Below are positions 1-8,516 of a stretch of 55,529 nucleotides of DNA, piece after piece. The translations under genes and the position numbers were made by a program. This stretch comes from Bacillus multifaciens. GTDB taxonomy: Bacteria; Bacillota; Bacilli; Bacillales; Bacillaceae_G. How positions within the stretch are numbered: position 1 is the first letter of the stretch; each line of letters opens with the position of its first letter. The notes beneath the pieces are model-generated. The model saw nothing but the letters and a program-made list of their open reading frames with translations, had not been told where the DNA came from and did not search any database. Location of the stretch: positions 1 to 55,529 of the forward strand of contig NZ_JAVBXD010000034.1 in NCBI RefSeq assembly GCF_030756675.1, in the 5' to 3' direction.

Positions 1-84
1 TGCGATGTTTTAAAACAAAGGGAAAAAGCGAGTACAGGTGGTGTTGCAGTCTGCATAACAGCAACTTATATGTCGAAAAATTAA
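1..84 (-). repeat. truncated bcr1-type repeat
   Basis: Read on the minus strand, this stretch gives the opening half of the B. cereus group bcr1 repeat: a tcgacatataa start, a gctg-tatgcag core and a ccctttgttttaaaac block. It runs off the left edge of the window, so its other half cannot be seen. The best match within the window is the copy at 3949-4127. Confidence 0.7.
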
Positions 85-280
85 AATTGATTTATATAGA
101 TGTTAAAAGATCAAAGTGGATATATGTAATCAAATTCTACTAAGCTTAGAAAAACCTTGTAGCAAAAAGACAATTATTATGATATCCATTCCAAAATTGA
201 CTGCAAAAGCTATTATAACAGAAAAGTCGGTGATATATGAGAGTACAATACAAATTGAAAAGATTGAAGCAAAAAAAAAT
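85..280. other. gene-free stretch; possible relic of a hydrophobic protein
   Basis: No convincing gene is present here. On the minus strand a frame is open from 288 to the stop at 130-132 and reads as a strongly hydrophobic, membrane-like peptide of about 52 residues. It has no usable start codon and no ribosome binding site, and a TGA lies immediately upstream. It may be the tail of a decayed membrane protein or chance AT-rich sequence. The plus-strand frame opening with GTG at 116 also lacks a ribosome binding site. Confidence 0.3.
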
Positions 281-332
281 AAAATGGGTCATATTATAGG
301 AGTAAAATCCATTGCATGATATGACCCATTTT
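281..332 (-). terminator. intrinsic terminator of the cell-wall-binding protein gene
   Basis: Arms AAAATGGGTCATAT (281-294) and ATATGACCCATTTT (319-332) are perfect complements. On the minus strand the hairpin is followed by a long U-rich run (complement of the nine A's at 272-280). It lies about 150 nt beyond the stop of the minus-strand gene ending at 485, so it most likely ends that transcript. Confidence 0.7.
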
Positions 333-484
333 TACAAATATAGGATAACTCTTCAAACCATTTTCTCATTCACTGAGTGGAACATCTATTTTTAGTTTTT
401 TAGAGTTATATGGATTAAGTTAGTTAGAGGAATCTCTGTTGACAAGTCATAAATATAAAAATAAAAATAGGCTTTTTTGTATTA

Positions 485-2719
485 TTAATAACCTTTGTGC
501 CCATGGCTGTCAAATTTATAGGTTTTTCCATTGATTTCAACATTGGTATCTGTATAAATAGAACCATCCTCTTTAGCATAATAAGTAAAGTATCCATAAT
601 AAGGGAAGTGGTATCCGCCACCAACTTGGAACCATCCTATTTTAGCTGCTCCAGACTCATCGAAGTAATACCACTTGCCATCGATTTCTTGCCATCCCGT
701 TTGCATTTCGCCTTTATCGTTATAATAGTATATTTTATTGTTAACTTTATCAAACCCAGTTAGCTTAGCTTCTCCGTCCTGATTAAAATAATATCTTTTT
801 CCGTCAATAGGTTCATGACCATCGAAAGTATAGTGTTTGCCACCCACGAAATGATATTTTTTACCATCAATTTCTTTCCAACCAGTATAGGCAGGCCCTT
901 CTTCTAAGTTGTAATAAACCAGTACGGGTTGATCCTTTTTATCAAATAATCCAGGTAAAAAGATTTTAGAGACACCGTTTTTTCTAATAGAACCATCTTT
1001 TTCAAACACCAACTGTTTCTCATTAAGAGTAACATAAGTTATACTATTTAGCGCTTTTCCATTCAGATCAGTAGCTCTCTCCAGCACGCCTTTGTCAGAA
1101 AAATGAAGAATGATATTTTTATCTTCTAGACGTAGTTCATTTGTAGTGGCCTCGTAATTTTGGAAATAATAAACTTTACCATCGATTTCTCGTAAACCTT
1201 CCTTAATAAACACTCCGGACTCATCAGAATAGCTTTGATCGCTCCAAGCTGATCGTTGCAAAGCACCTTTATCATCAAAGTGATAGTTCTTCCCATCAAT
1301 CTTATGATTTCCATTCGAGCCACTTGTCGATAATACTGCCCCGAAATAATCTGGATGGAAATAATATTTCTTACCTTCAATTTCATGCCAACCCTTTAAG
1401 AAAACTCCATCAGAACCTGCATAATAATAATCAGAACCTCGGTTTACCCAACTGTTTTTTATCACGTTCCCAGAAGAATCTTTTGCAGTCCATTCCGTAA
1501 GATCCTTTTCATCACTTTTGATCTCTACTTCGTCATATTTTTGCTTCGCATTTTCTTTCCCCGGATACCACTCTCTTAGCCAATTATGAATTTCATTATT
1601 GTTTTTTGCAGTGAAACGAATTTCAGATTTGAAGCTCCAATCCGTACCAAATTGGGAAATATACTGATTACCAGCCAAACTTACTCCATTCTTGTTATTC
1701 AAACGGAATTGAAATTCGTTTTGACCAGAATTTTCAATTTGAACAAGTTCAAACACTTCATCCTCACCAATCGAATCGGAATATTGAAGTGCATTTCCTT
1801 CTTTCCCTGAAAGATATTTTGGACCTGTTTTTATTACTACTTTATTTGTTCCTTTTTCATAAGGAATAATTTGATAAGGTTTACCGTCATTCAATGTAAT
1901 AAATGGTAATGCAAGAGGTGTTTCTAGATTCAGTTTCGTATTTGCTAATAGCTTTACTGATCGGTCATGAAAATCTGCAAGAGCTTTAGAATCGCTTGTG
2001 AGATAATTCCAAAGGACATCTTTGGATACTGGCTTTGAAGTCAGTGTTGATATTTGTTTTTCCTCTTCTGACAACTCATCAAATAGGGCATCTGTTCCTC
2101 TAGCAAATGACCATTCAGATGTATATGATGGGTGTCTTTTCTTATGAAATGGAATAACAAGTCTTGGGTTTTTACCAGATGTTTTTTCTACGAATGCAGT
2201 TTGACCTTGATTCATCACAACTCCGGTCTTTCCTTCGTCTAATTGTGCTTGTGTAATGTAAAGAAGATCGTGTTCTGAGACAGATGTTGCATTAGGATTT
2301 AGATCTATAATTGTACCCGCTTCAGTAATTTTAAGCTGCTGCCCAGTTTTTAATTTATGAATTTCAATTTTTCCATTTGGATAGAGTACTTTAACGGATT
2401 TAGTAAAATTCGAGTCATTTTCTGTATGATACATGGAAATATTAAATTCCCCAGGTGTAAAATTAGGAGCCTTGTAAGTTATATTTTCTGCATACACATC
2501 AATGTGAGTGCCTGGTCCTGGAGCATCTGGAGATATCCCAAGTCCTTCATAAATGTCTTTCACTATACCTAATGAAGTAATCGTCACATCTAGTACGGTA
2601 CCTATACCTGCGCTAGCCTTGTTCTCTCCAATAGGAGCCATAGAAAAAAGAATACCTAATGCTGCTGTTGCAGGAATTACCTTCTTTCCAATTCCTGATG
2701 TTTTAAATGTCTTTTTCAT
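485..2719 (-). CDS. secreted surface protein with C-terminal cell-wall-binding repeats
   Basis: A 744-residue protein. Residues 1-37 form a signal peptide ending in an AxA-type site (KASA). From about residue 430 to the end there are many copies of the GW-x-x-x-GK-x-YYF motif (for example GWQEIDGKWYYFDESG), typical of choline-binding or glucan-binding (CW_binding_1) repeats that attach proteins to wall polymers. The first ~400 residues match no family I recognise; they look beta-rich and carry no obvious catalytic motif. In the group such repeats occur on amidases and adhesins, but no amidase, NlpC or lysozyme signature is visible. The gene lies just downstream of the orphan kinase gene (92-bp gap) and ends at the hairpin 281-332. 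Its proximity to hbl suggests an exported accessory protein, which is inference. Confidence 0.8.
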   Translation of the reverse strand: MKKTFKTSGIGKKVIPATAALGILFSMAPIGENKASAGIGTVLDVTITSLGIVKDIYEGLGISPDAPGPGTHIDVYAENITYKAPNFTPGEFNISMYHTENDSNFTKSVKVLYPNGKIEIHKLKTGQQLKITEAGTIIDLNPNATSVSEHDLLYITQAQLDEGKTGVVMNQGQTAFVEKTSGKNPRLVIPFHKKRHPSYTSEWSFARGTDALFDELSEEEKQISTLTSKPVSKDVLWNYLTSDSKALADFHDRSVKLLANTKLNLETPLALPFITLNDGKPYQIIPYEKGTNKVVIKTGPKYLSGKEGNALQYSDSIGEDEVFELVQIENSGQNEFQFRLNNKNGVSLAGNQYISQFGTDWSFKSEIRFTAKNNNEIHNWLREWYPGKENAKQKYDEVEIKSDEKDLTEWTAKDSSGNVIKNSWVNRGSDYYYAGSDGVFLKGWHEIEGKKYYFHPDYFGAVLSTSGSNGNHKIDGKNYHFDDKGALQRSAWSDQSYSDESGVFIKEGLREIDGKVYYFQNYEATTNELRLEDKNIILHFSDKGVLERATDLNGKALNSITYVTLNEKQLVFEKDGSIRKNGVSKIFLPGLFDKKDQPVLVYYNLEEGPAYTGWKEIDGKKYHFVGGKHYTFDGHEPIDGKRYYFNQDGEAKLTGFDKVNNKIYYYNDKGEMQTGWQEIDGKWYYFDESGAAKIGWFQVGGGYHFPYYGYFTYYAKEDGSIYTDTNVEINGKTYKFDSHGHKGY

Positions 2720-2811
2720 TTCGTTTCCCTCGCTTAGTATGTTTGACTACATCATATCTAGTAAATCTTTCAATTCCCTTTCGTAAATATTACAAAAGTC
2801 TTTCAATCGTC

Positions 2812-3870
2812 TTACTTCTTTTCCAGTGTAACGGGAAGATTAAACCAAAATTCACTCCCTTGTTTACCGTCTGAACGATCTCGTACACCAATTTCGCCTT
2901 TGTGCATTTCAATTAATGATTGTGCAATGGCTAATCCAAGCCCAGATCCCCCAGATTGTGAACTTCTTGATGGATCCGTTCTAAAAAAGCGTTCAAATAT
3001 GCGCAGTTGATCACTATAAGCAATGCCTTCTCCTTCATCACGTACAATAAATTGAACGTGATGTTTCTGCTTATTTTCTTCTACAATTAACTCAATCGTT
3101 CCAGACACTGGAGAATATCGAATTGCATTATGTAACAAATTACTAATAACTCGTGCTATCTTGCAAGGCATAATCCAGAGCTTAGGCAATGTATCAGAAA
3201 CTTGTAATTGCAAATGGATCTGTCTTTCCTCTAATAAAATAGAATGTGAATCTAGTACTTCTAATAGAATACGATCCATATGTGTGAAACTTGGATAAAA
3301 ATCTTCCTGCCCAAGTTCTAACTTAGAAAGATCAAATAAATCATTAATTAGTCCACTTAACCTTTGTATTTCTTTATGGATTATTGTTAAGTACTGCGCT
3401 TTCATTTCAGGATCCTCAATTACATCATCTTGTAATGCCTCTACCATCAATTGTATGTTAGCCATAGGCGTTCGTAAGTCATGTGAAATATTCGCAATGA
3501 GCTCTGTACGTGCTTTCTCTCCTTCTTCTAACTGAGTAAACCCTTCTTCTAACTTTTTAGCCATTTGTTGAAAAGCGGTCGCTAATTCCTTAAACTCTTG
3601 TGGTCCATATCCAATTCTATACATCGTCCCAAATTGTCTATCACTAAATTGCTTTGTTAATACAATCAAGTTCTGGATCGATTCCGTAATAGGGCGTGTT
3701 AATATCCAATAAATCATTGTTGAAAACGCCATTGCTACAATTACAATTCCTATAAATAGCTGCGTTTGCTCTGGTCTAAGTAACATTTTCATTTCACTAT
3801 ACCAGATAGCGCTTAACATAATTCCGGTGCTTAATATATTCATCAATAACAATTGATTTCGTAATTTCAT
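2812..3870 (-). CDS. membrane sensor histidine kinase (orphan)
   Basis: 352 residues. Two N-terminal membrane segments (about 5-23 and 37-57) are followed by a HAMP-like region, a HisKA dimerisation domain with the phospho-accepting His130 in NISHDLRTP, and a HATPase_c domain with an N-box (N244-N248, NLLHN) and G-boxes (DEGEG, GSGLGLAI). This is the OmpR-partner class of kinase. There is almost no extracytoplasmic loop, so it probably senses a membrane signal or an accessory protein. Start ATG follows GGGGGA. No response regulator lies on either side: upstream is a bcr1 repeat and the hbl promoter, downstream the wall-binding protein. Such kinases are usually encoded right after their regulator, so the partner may have been lost or lies elsewhere. 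Confidence 0.9.
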   Translation of the reverse strand: MKLRNQLLLMNILSTGIMLSAIWYSEMKMLLRPEQTQLFIGIVIVAMAFSTMIYWILTRPITESIQNLIVLTKQFSDRQFGTMYRIGYGPQEFKELATAFQQMAKKLEEGFTQLEEGEKARTELIANISHDLRTPMANIQLMVEALQDDVIEDPEMKAQYLTIIHKEIQRLSGLINDLFDLSKLELGQEDFYPSFTHMDRILLEVLDSHSILLEERQIHLQLQVSDTLPKLWIMPCKIARVISNLLHNAIRYSPVSGTIELIVEENKQKHHVQFIVRDEGEGIAYSDQLRIFERFFRTDPSRSSQSGGSGLGLAIAQSLIEMHKGEIGVRDRSDGKQGSEFWFNLPVTLEKK

Positions 3871-3948
3871 ATTGTATTTCCCCCAGTTATCTCAAATCCA
3901 ATAACCTATGTTACTCTAACTTTTTACATATATAAATCCATTTTGATT

Positions 3949-4127
3949 TCTCGACATATAAATCGCTGCTATGCAGAATATAACAGGACCGCTATTAGCC
4001 TGCTTCCTTTGTTTTAAAACATCGCATGGGGCAGGAAAAGGCCCTGACCTCTCCTATGCATGGCTAGGCGCTCACGTCCTCCCTAAAAAGAAAGGGGGAT
4101 TTTTATGTCGGTTTTTCAATTTATATT
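3949..4127 (+). repeat. bcr1 repeat, near full length
   Basis: Shows the full bcr1 order: tcgacatataaatcgctgc, tatgcagaat, ttgttttaaaac, gcaggaaaaggccctgac, tatgcatggc, ctcacgtcctcc, then tttttatgtcggtttttcaa and tatttatatagat. Near-identical copies occur elsewhere in this window (35385-35562, 38980-39130, 49912-50056). bcr1 is a roughly 155-bp, non-coding, mobile repeat restricted to the B. cereus group. The plus-strand reading frame inside it is not a gene. Confidence 0.85.
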
Positions 4128-4339
4128 TATATAGATGCCTCATTAACACAGTTACTGTCTTACTCTTCTTGTATCCAAACTCACAAATTTGTTCAAGAAT
4201 TTGCGAGTATAAAATGCATGCCTTGAATGTTCTTTGTAAGATAAAACTAATATCAGTAAATCCATCTTAGCTTAAATATCTTTCAATTTTCTTGCAAAAC
4301 TGTAACAAATTTCTTTCAAAAGTATCACTAAAGATCGAT
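4128..4339. other. intergenic stretch, no gene seen
   Basis: AT-rich sequence between the bcr1 copy and the hbl-type leader. An imperfect inverted repeat (CTCACAAATTT with AATTTGCGAG, about 4180-4207) is present. Otherwise I see nothing coding or clearly regulatory. Confidence 0.4.
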
Positions 4340-4864
4340 AGGCTTACATGAAATTACTATTCATAAGATAATAATATGATGCGTTATTTATGGTTAATAT
4401 GGCCATATTTATATGCAATTTTGCATTTCCTAAATATAGTAAATTAACATACAAAGTACTATTTAATTATATTAAAAACATTTTTTAACAAGAAATGAAT
4501 ATAGATTAATAAAAAACCATTTCATTTTATATTTAATATATATGAGTATAATTATTTTACTTAGTAAAGTAATTATTAGTATTTAATTTTTAAAATATAA
4601 TATTTTTCTACATATAAATATAAAATATCCGAATTACAAAATATAGGTAATGAAATTTTATTGTTTACTTCTTAAAAACATAATGTTTAAATGAGGGGCG
4701 TAAGGACCTTACATTCTATGGAAGTAAATCATAACGAGAATTTTTAACCTTCTATCCAAAAGAACTCTCCTTTCTCAAGCGTGTGCAAGGAGAGAGCCCA
4801 ACAGTAGTTCGTTGAAGATCTAGGAATATAGAACTGAAAATCACACCCTATGGAGGAATATAAA
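4340..4864 (+). promoter_or_regulatory. hbl-type promoter and long leader, copy 1, with PlcR-like box
   Basis: A PlcR-like box TATGCAATTTTGCATT lies at 4412-4427. The consensus is TATGNAN4TNCATA, so only the last base differs. It is followed by a ~440-nt AT-rich leader with a TATAAT near 4598 and the palindrome GTAAGGACCTTAC at 4700-4712. The same ~400-bp block recurs in front of hblC (6600-7126) and in front of hblB (12640-13060). PlcR is the quorum-sensing activator of exported virulence factors in this group, and hbl is known for a very long untranslated leader. Confidence 0.75.
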
Positions 4865-5998
4865 ATGATAAATAAAATCCCTTACAAACTACTTGCTGTA
4901 TCCACATTTTTAACGATTACAACAGCTAATGTAGTTACACCAGTAGCAGCTTTTGCAAGTGAAATTGAACAAACTACTACTAGCGATATGTCTCTTTCCG
5001 TAAATGAAGAAAAGATGAAAACAGCATTGCAAGAGACCGGGTTATTTGCAAAATCTATGAATGACTATTCTTATTTATTACTTAATAATCCAAATGTGAA
5101 TTTTGCAAGAATTGATATGGAAGGGCATACAGATTTACCTAATCAAATTCTACAAGATCAACAGAATGCAAGAGAACATGCTGTTAAATGGGATACGCAA
5201 ATAAAAAGACAGCTTTTAGATACATTGACAGGTATTGTAAAATACGATACAACTTTTGATAATTATTACGAAGTGCTAGTAGATGCGATTAATGCCGGGG
5301 ATGGGGATACTTTAAAAGAAGGAATTACAGATTTACAAGGTGAAATTAAACAAAACCAAGAGTATACAAAAAGGTTAATACAAGAATTAACTAAGTTAAA
5401 AGACGATATTGGACAAGATGTCAGTGCATTTGGAGACCATAAAGATCTCTTGAGTTCAATATTAAAAAAACAAGCAACTGAGATTGAAGAAGATGAAAAA
5501 CGTCTAAATGACGTTTTAGCGAAAATAAACTACTATAAAAAAATAAAATCTGATGGAATAAAAGTATTATTCGTTCCGACTGTTCCGACAATGCTTGCTG
5601 GTGGTATCATGCTAGGTGTAGCCAAAGATCAATTAAAAGACCTAGAGCCGGTATCAAAGCAATTATTAGAAAAATTAAGTCAGCCTGTAGATCATAAAGT
5701 AACATTAAATCGTGTAGTTGGAGTTACGTATAGTAATATGAATGAGATGCATAATACGATTGATAAGGCTATTGATGCTCTTACTTATATGTCCACGCAA
5801 TGGAATAACTTAGATTCTCAATATACAGCGGTACTTCAACATATTGAGAATACCTCTGAAAACGCTGATCAAAACAAATTTAAATTCTTAGAACCTAACT
5901 TGAAGGCAGCTAAAGATAATTGGAAAACATTTAAAACAGATGCGTCCACATTAAAAGAAGGAATCAAAGAATTAAAAGTGGAACCTTCACAAAAATAA
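4865..5998 (+). CDS. additional Hbl B-type component (B'-like, without C-terminal extension)
   Basis: 377 residues, starting at the ATG 4865 that follows TGGAGGAATATAAA. Signal peptide of about 31 residues ending in AFASE, nearly the same as in the other B-type genes here. The body is the helical bundle of the Hbl/Nhe pore-forming toxin family: long amphipathic helices around a central hydrophobic hairpin (TVPTMLAGGIMLG). That hairpin resembles the ones in the genes at 11132 and 13271 (ISGGIMIG) more than that of hblA. It lacks the ~90-residue tail of HblB. It has its own promoter copy and its own terminator (6078-6110), so it appears to be a separate transcription unit upstream of the main operon. 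Function as an alternative B component is inferred. Confidence 0.88.
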   Translation: MINKIPYKLLAVSTFLTITTANVVTPVAAFASEIEQTTTSDMSLSVNEEKMKTALQETGLFAKSMNDYSYLLLNNPNVNFARIDMEGHTDLPNQILQDQQNAREHAVKWDTQIKRQLLDTLTGIVKYDTTFDNYYEVLVDAINAGDGDTLKEGITDLQGEIKQNQEYTKRLIQELTKLKDDIGQDVSAFGDHKDLLSSILKKQATEIEEDEKRLNDVLAKINYYKKIKSDGIKVLFVPTVPTMLAGGIMLGVAKDQLKDLEPVSKQLLEKLSQPVDHKVTLNRVVGVTYSNMNEMHNTIDKAIDALTYMSTQWNNLDSQYTAVLQHIENTSENADQNKFKFLEPNLKAAKDNWKTFKTDASTLKEGIKELKVEPSQK

Positions 5999-6077
5999 GG
6001 AATGCAAAGTTGTCAAAAACATAGAAAATCTAAGATTATATCGTTAAATAATCATTTAAAACTTCCTTTACACACCG

Positions 6078-6110
6078 AAAAGGCGGAGTCTGATTACAGA
6101 CTTCGCCTTT
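6078..6110 (+). terminator. hairpin terminator after the first B-type gene
   Basis: AAAGGCGGAGTCTG pairs with GACTTCGCCTTT across a short loop, followed by a T-rich stretch. Homologous hairpins follow hblA (10996-11027) and the third B-type gene (12339-12372), so the hairpin travels with the B-gene module. Confidence 0.7.
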
Positions 6111-6177
6111 CACTTTTATATAAGTTTCATCCAAATGCCAAGATAATTATAGAGGTTTGTTTACTTTTAAAAACTTT

Positions 6178-6437
6178 GTAACTACTCAGCTATACCTTTT
6201 AGAAATTTAGAAAAGGGTATGCTTCTAGTGAAGATGTGTCTCTCTATTACTTACAAATTCATTTTTTGGCATATAGACTGCTGTCATGCAAACCGGGCAG
6301 GAGCCTGCACTTATTGTCTACTTTTGTTTTCAAACCTTGCAAAGGCCCTGACCGCTTCTATGCATAGCCAGATACTCTCGTCCTCCTCTAAAAGAAAAGG
6401 ATTTTTATGTCGTTTTTTTAACTTGGATATATATTAT
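6178..6437 (+). repeat. bcr1 element, long form at the left end
   Basis: Begins with GTAACTACTCAG, the terminal sequence of the long element at 32160-32428, and shares with it ~70 bp of extra sequence (agctatacctttt, agtgaagatgtgtctctc) before entering the bcr1 core. The right end is bcr1-like (tttttatgtcg) and does not show the matching inverted terminus. It sits in the spacer between the first B gene and hblC. The homologous spacer at 12380-12480 has no such element, so it was gained or lost after the duplication. Confidence 0.75.
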
Positions 6438-6599
6438 TATTCATTTTATACCCTTCAAGCGTTTTCTCTCCTATATAGTTATCCTTGTTTTTCGCTCTGT
6501 ATTCTCCATGTGTATTTAGTTTATACCTAGTACATTTAGAAATATTTTTAGCATACTTCATCTTATTCCCTGTATAAAAAACTTTTCCCCTGTAATGTT

Positions 6600-7126
6600 T
6601 ATGGAAAATATAATTACTATTCATAAGATAATAAGTTTATGGATTATTTATCGTTGATATGACCATATTAATATGCAATTTTACATTTCCCAAATAAAGT
6701 AAGTCAATATACAAGGTACTTTAAAATTATATTAAAAACATATTTTATCAAGCGATTCATATAGATCAATGAAAATTACTACATTTTAGCTTTAATTATC
6801 AGAGTATAATTATTTCACTTCGTAAAATGACTAATAATATTTAGTTTTTTAACTATAATATTTTTCTCAACCAAAATACAAAACGTCTGAATCTTCAAAT
6901 ATAAACAATGAAATTTTACTGTTTACTTATCAAAAACATAATGTTTACAATGAGGGCGTAAGGTCCTTACATTCTATGAAAATAGATAATAACGAGAGTT
7001 TCTTGATTTAACACTCTATCCGAAAGAATTCTCCTACCTCAATTATGCAAGGGGAAAACAAAGCGATAGATCGTTCAAGATGTATGAATAAAATTGTAAA
7101 AAGACAATAGTGAAGAGGTGTTCTGA
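6600..7126 (+). promoter_or_regulatory. hblC promoter and long leader with PlcR-like box
   Basis: PlcR-like box TATGCAATTTTACATT at 6672-6687 (last base off consensus), about 440 bp before the hblC start. The leader holds the palindrome GTAAGGTCCTTAC (6958-6970) and a purine-rich binding site GAAGAGGTG just before the ATG. This is the second of three homologous leader copies. In characterised strains the hblCDA operon is driven by PlcR from a distant box with a long untranslated leader; the same arrangement is seen here. Confidence 0.78.
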
Positions 7127-8446
7127 ATGAAAAATAAAATAATTACAGGATTTTTAATAACATCCATTGTTACTGGGGCGAATATTCCTATCAATGCTCT
7201 CGCAACGCCAATCGCTCAGGCAGAGACGCAACAGGAAAACACGGATATTTCCTCATCATTACGAAAATTAGGTGCGCAATCTAAATTAATTCAAACATAT
7301 ATAGATCATGCTTTAATGAATCCTAATGTACAGCTAGCGGAAGTCCCAGCTTTAAATACGAATCAAGACCTAATCAAGAAAGATATGAACGAATGGTCAT
7401 CGGAACTTTACCCAAAATTAATTCTATTAAATTCAAAAAGTAAAGGATTTGTAACTAAATTTAATAGCTATTATCCAACATTAAAAGCGTTTGTAGACAG
7501 TAAAGAAGATAAAGAAGGGTTTGTAGATAGACTTGAAGTTCTTCAAGATATGGCTATGACGAACCAAGAAAACGTACAACGTCAAATTAATGAATTAACA
7601 GATCTTAAATTACAGCTTGATACAAAACTTAAAAATCTTGATACTGACGTGACAAAAGCACAGGGTGTACTAAGTTCAGAGGGCACAGGAAAAATTGACC
7701 AGCTAAAAAATGAATTACAAAATACCCAAAAATCAATTCAAAATGATTTACAACAAATCGCATTGTTACCAGGAGCTTTAAATGAACAAGGACTTACTAT
7801 ATTCAAAGAAGTCTATAATCTTTCAAAAGATATCATTGAACCGGCTGCTCAAACAGCAGTGGTAGCGTATAACAAAGGAAAAGAAATTAACAACTCTATT
7901 TTAGAAGCAGAGAAAAAAGTAGAGCAAGAATTGAAAGAAAAAGGTAAATCTGCTCTAGAGATTGAGACTGCCAAAAAAGAAGCTCGTGAAGCAATTGAGA
8001 AAACCAAAAAAGCTGAAATAGCTGCAGCAGCAGTTACAAAGACAAAAGAGTATGACCTTACGAAAGTTATTGACCCTGAAAAAATTAAAAAAACATATAG
8101 TGCCTTCGCTGAGATAAATAAACTAACAGCAGAGCAACGAGCACATTTAGCTGATTTAGAGACACAAAACCAAAAATTTTATGATTTAACAAAGAACCTA
8201 ACAGTAGCAGATTTACAAAAGTCAATGCTTCTTATTATGCAAAATGATTTACATACATTTGCAAATCAAGTAGATGTAGAACTTGACCTACTAAAACGCT
8301 ATAAAGCGGATTTGGATCTAATCAAAAATAGTATTACAAAATTATCTACTAATGTTGATACAACTGATCAGCAGTCTCAAAAAGATACATTAAGACAATT
8401 AAAAAATGTAACAAGTTACCTTGGAGAACAAGCTAATAAGTTTTAA
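7127..8446 (+). CDS. hblC: haemolysin BL lytic component L2
   Basis: 439 residues; I recognise HblC from its N-terminal sequence (signal peptide through PIAQAETQQENTDISS). Exported, then part of the three-protein Hbl complex (B, L1, L2) that makes pores in host cells. After the ~31-residue signal peptide the protein is almost entirely helical, with long coiled-coil segments (about 160-215 and 255-330) and a hydrophobic stretch in the middle. The family is Bacillus_HBL, structurally like ClyA/Nhe. First gene of hblC-hblD-hblA, with GAAGAGGTG before its ATG and a 70-bp gap to hblD. Compared from memory with textbook HblC it differs at many positions, so it could be the divergent second Hbl set known from some strains. 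Confidence 0.95.
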   Translation: MKNKIITGFLITSIVTGANIPINALATPIAQAETQQENTDISSSLRKLGAQSKLIQTYIDHALMNPNVQLAEVPALNTNQDLIKKDMNEWSSELYPKLILLNSKSKGFVTKFNSYYPTLKAFVDSKEDKEGFVDRLEVLQDMAMTNQENVQRQINELTDLKLQLDTKLKNLDTDVTKAQGVLSSEGTGKIDQLKNELQNTQKSIQNDLQQIALLPGALNEQGLTIFKEVYNLSKDIIEPAAQTAVVAYNKGKEINNSILEAEKKVEQELKEKGKSALEIETAKKEAREAIEKTKKAEIAAAAVTKTKEYDLTKVIDPEKIKKTYSAFAEINKLTAEQRAHLADLETQNQKFYDLTKNLTVADLQKSMLLIMQNDLHTFANQVDVELDLLKRYKADLDLIKNSITKLSTNVDTTDQQSQKDTLRQLKNVTSYLGEQANKF

Positions 8447-8516
8447 TATTATGAATTTAACAAAAATAATATAACGATGATAAAAATCTATCAAAAAACC
8501 GAGAAGGAGAATAGTT

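Noticed and set aside
116-319. 67-codon plus-strand frame near the left edge
   Set aside because: It starts with GTG without a ribosome binding site and overlaps the minus-strand terminator hairpin.
2738-2753. PlcR-like word TATGTTTGACTACATC upstream of the wall-binding protein gene
   Set aside because: Two conserved bases differ from the PlcR consensus and it lies only ~20 bp before the start codon, too close for an activator box.
3971-4270. 99-codon plus-strand frame over the bcr1 copy
   Set aside because: It crosses the bcr1 repeat, has no ribosome binding site and the same frames recur in other copies only by shared repeat sequence.
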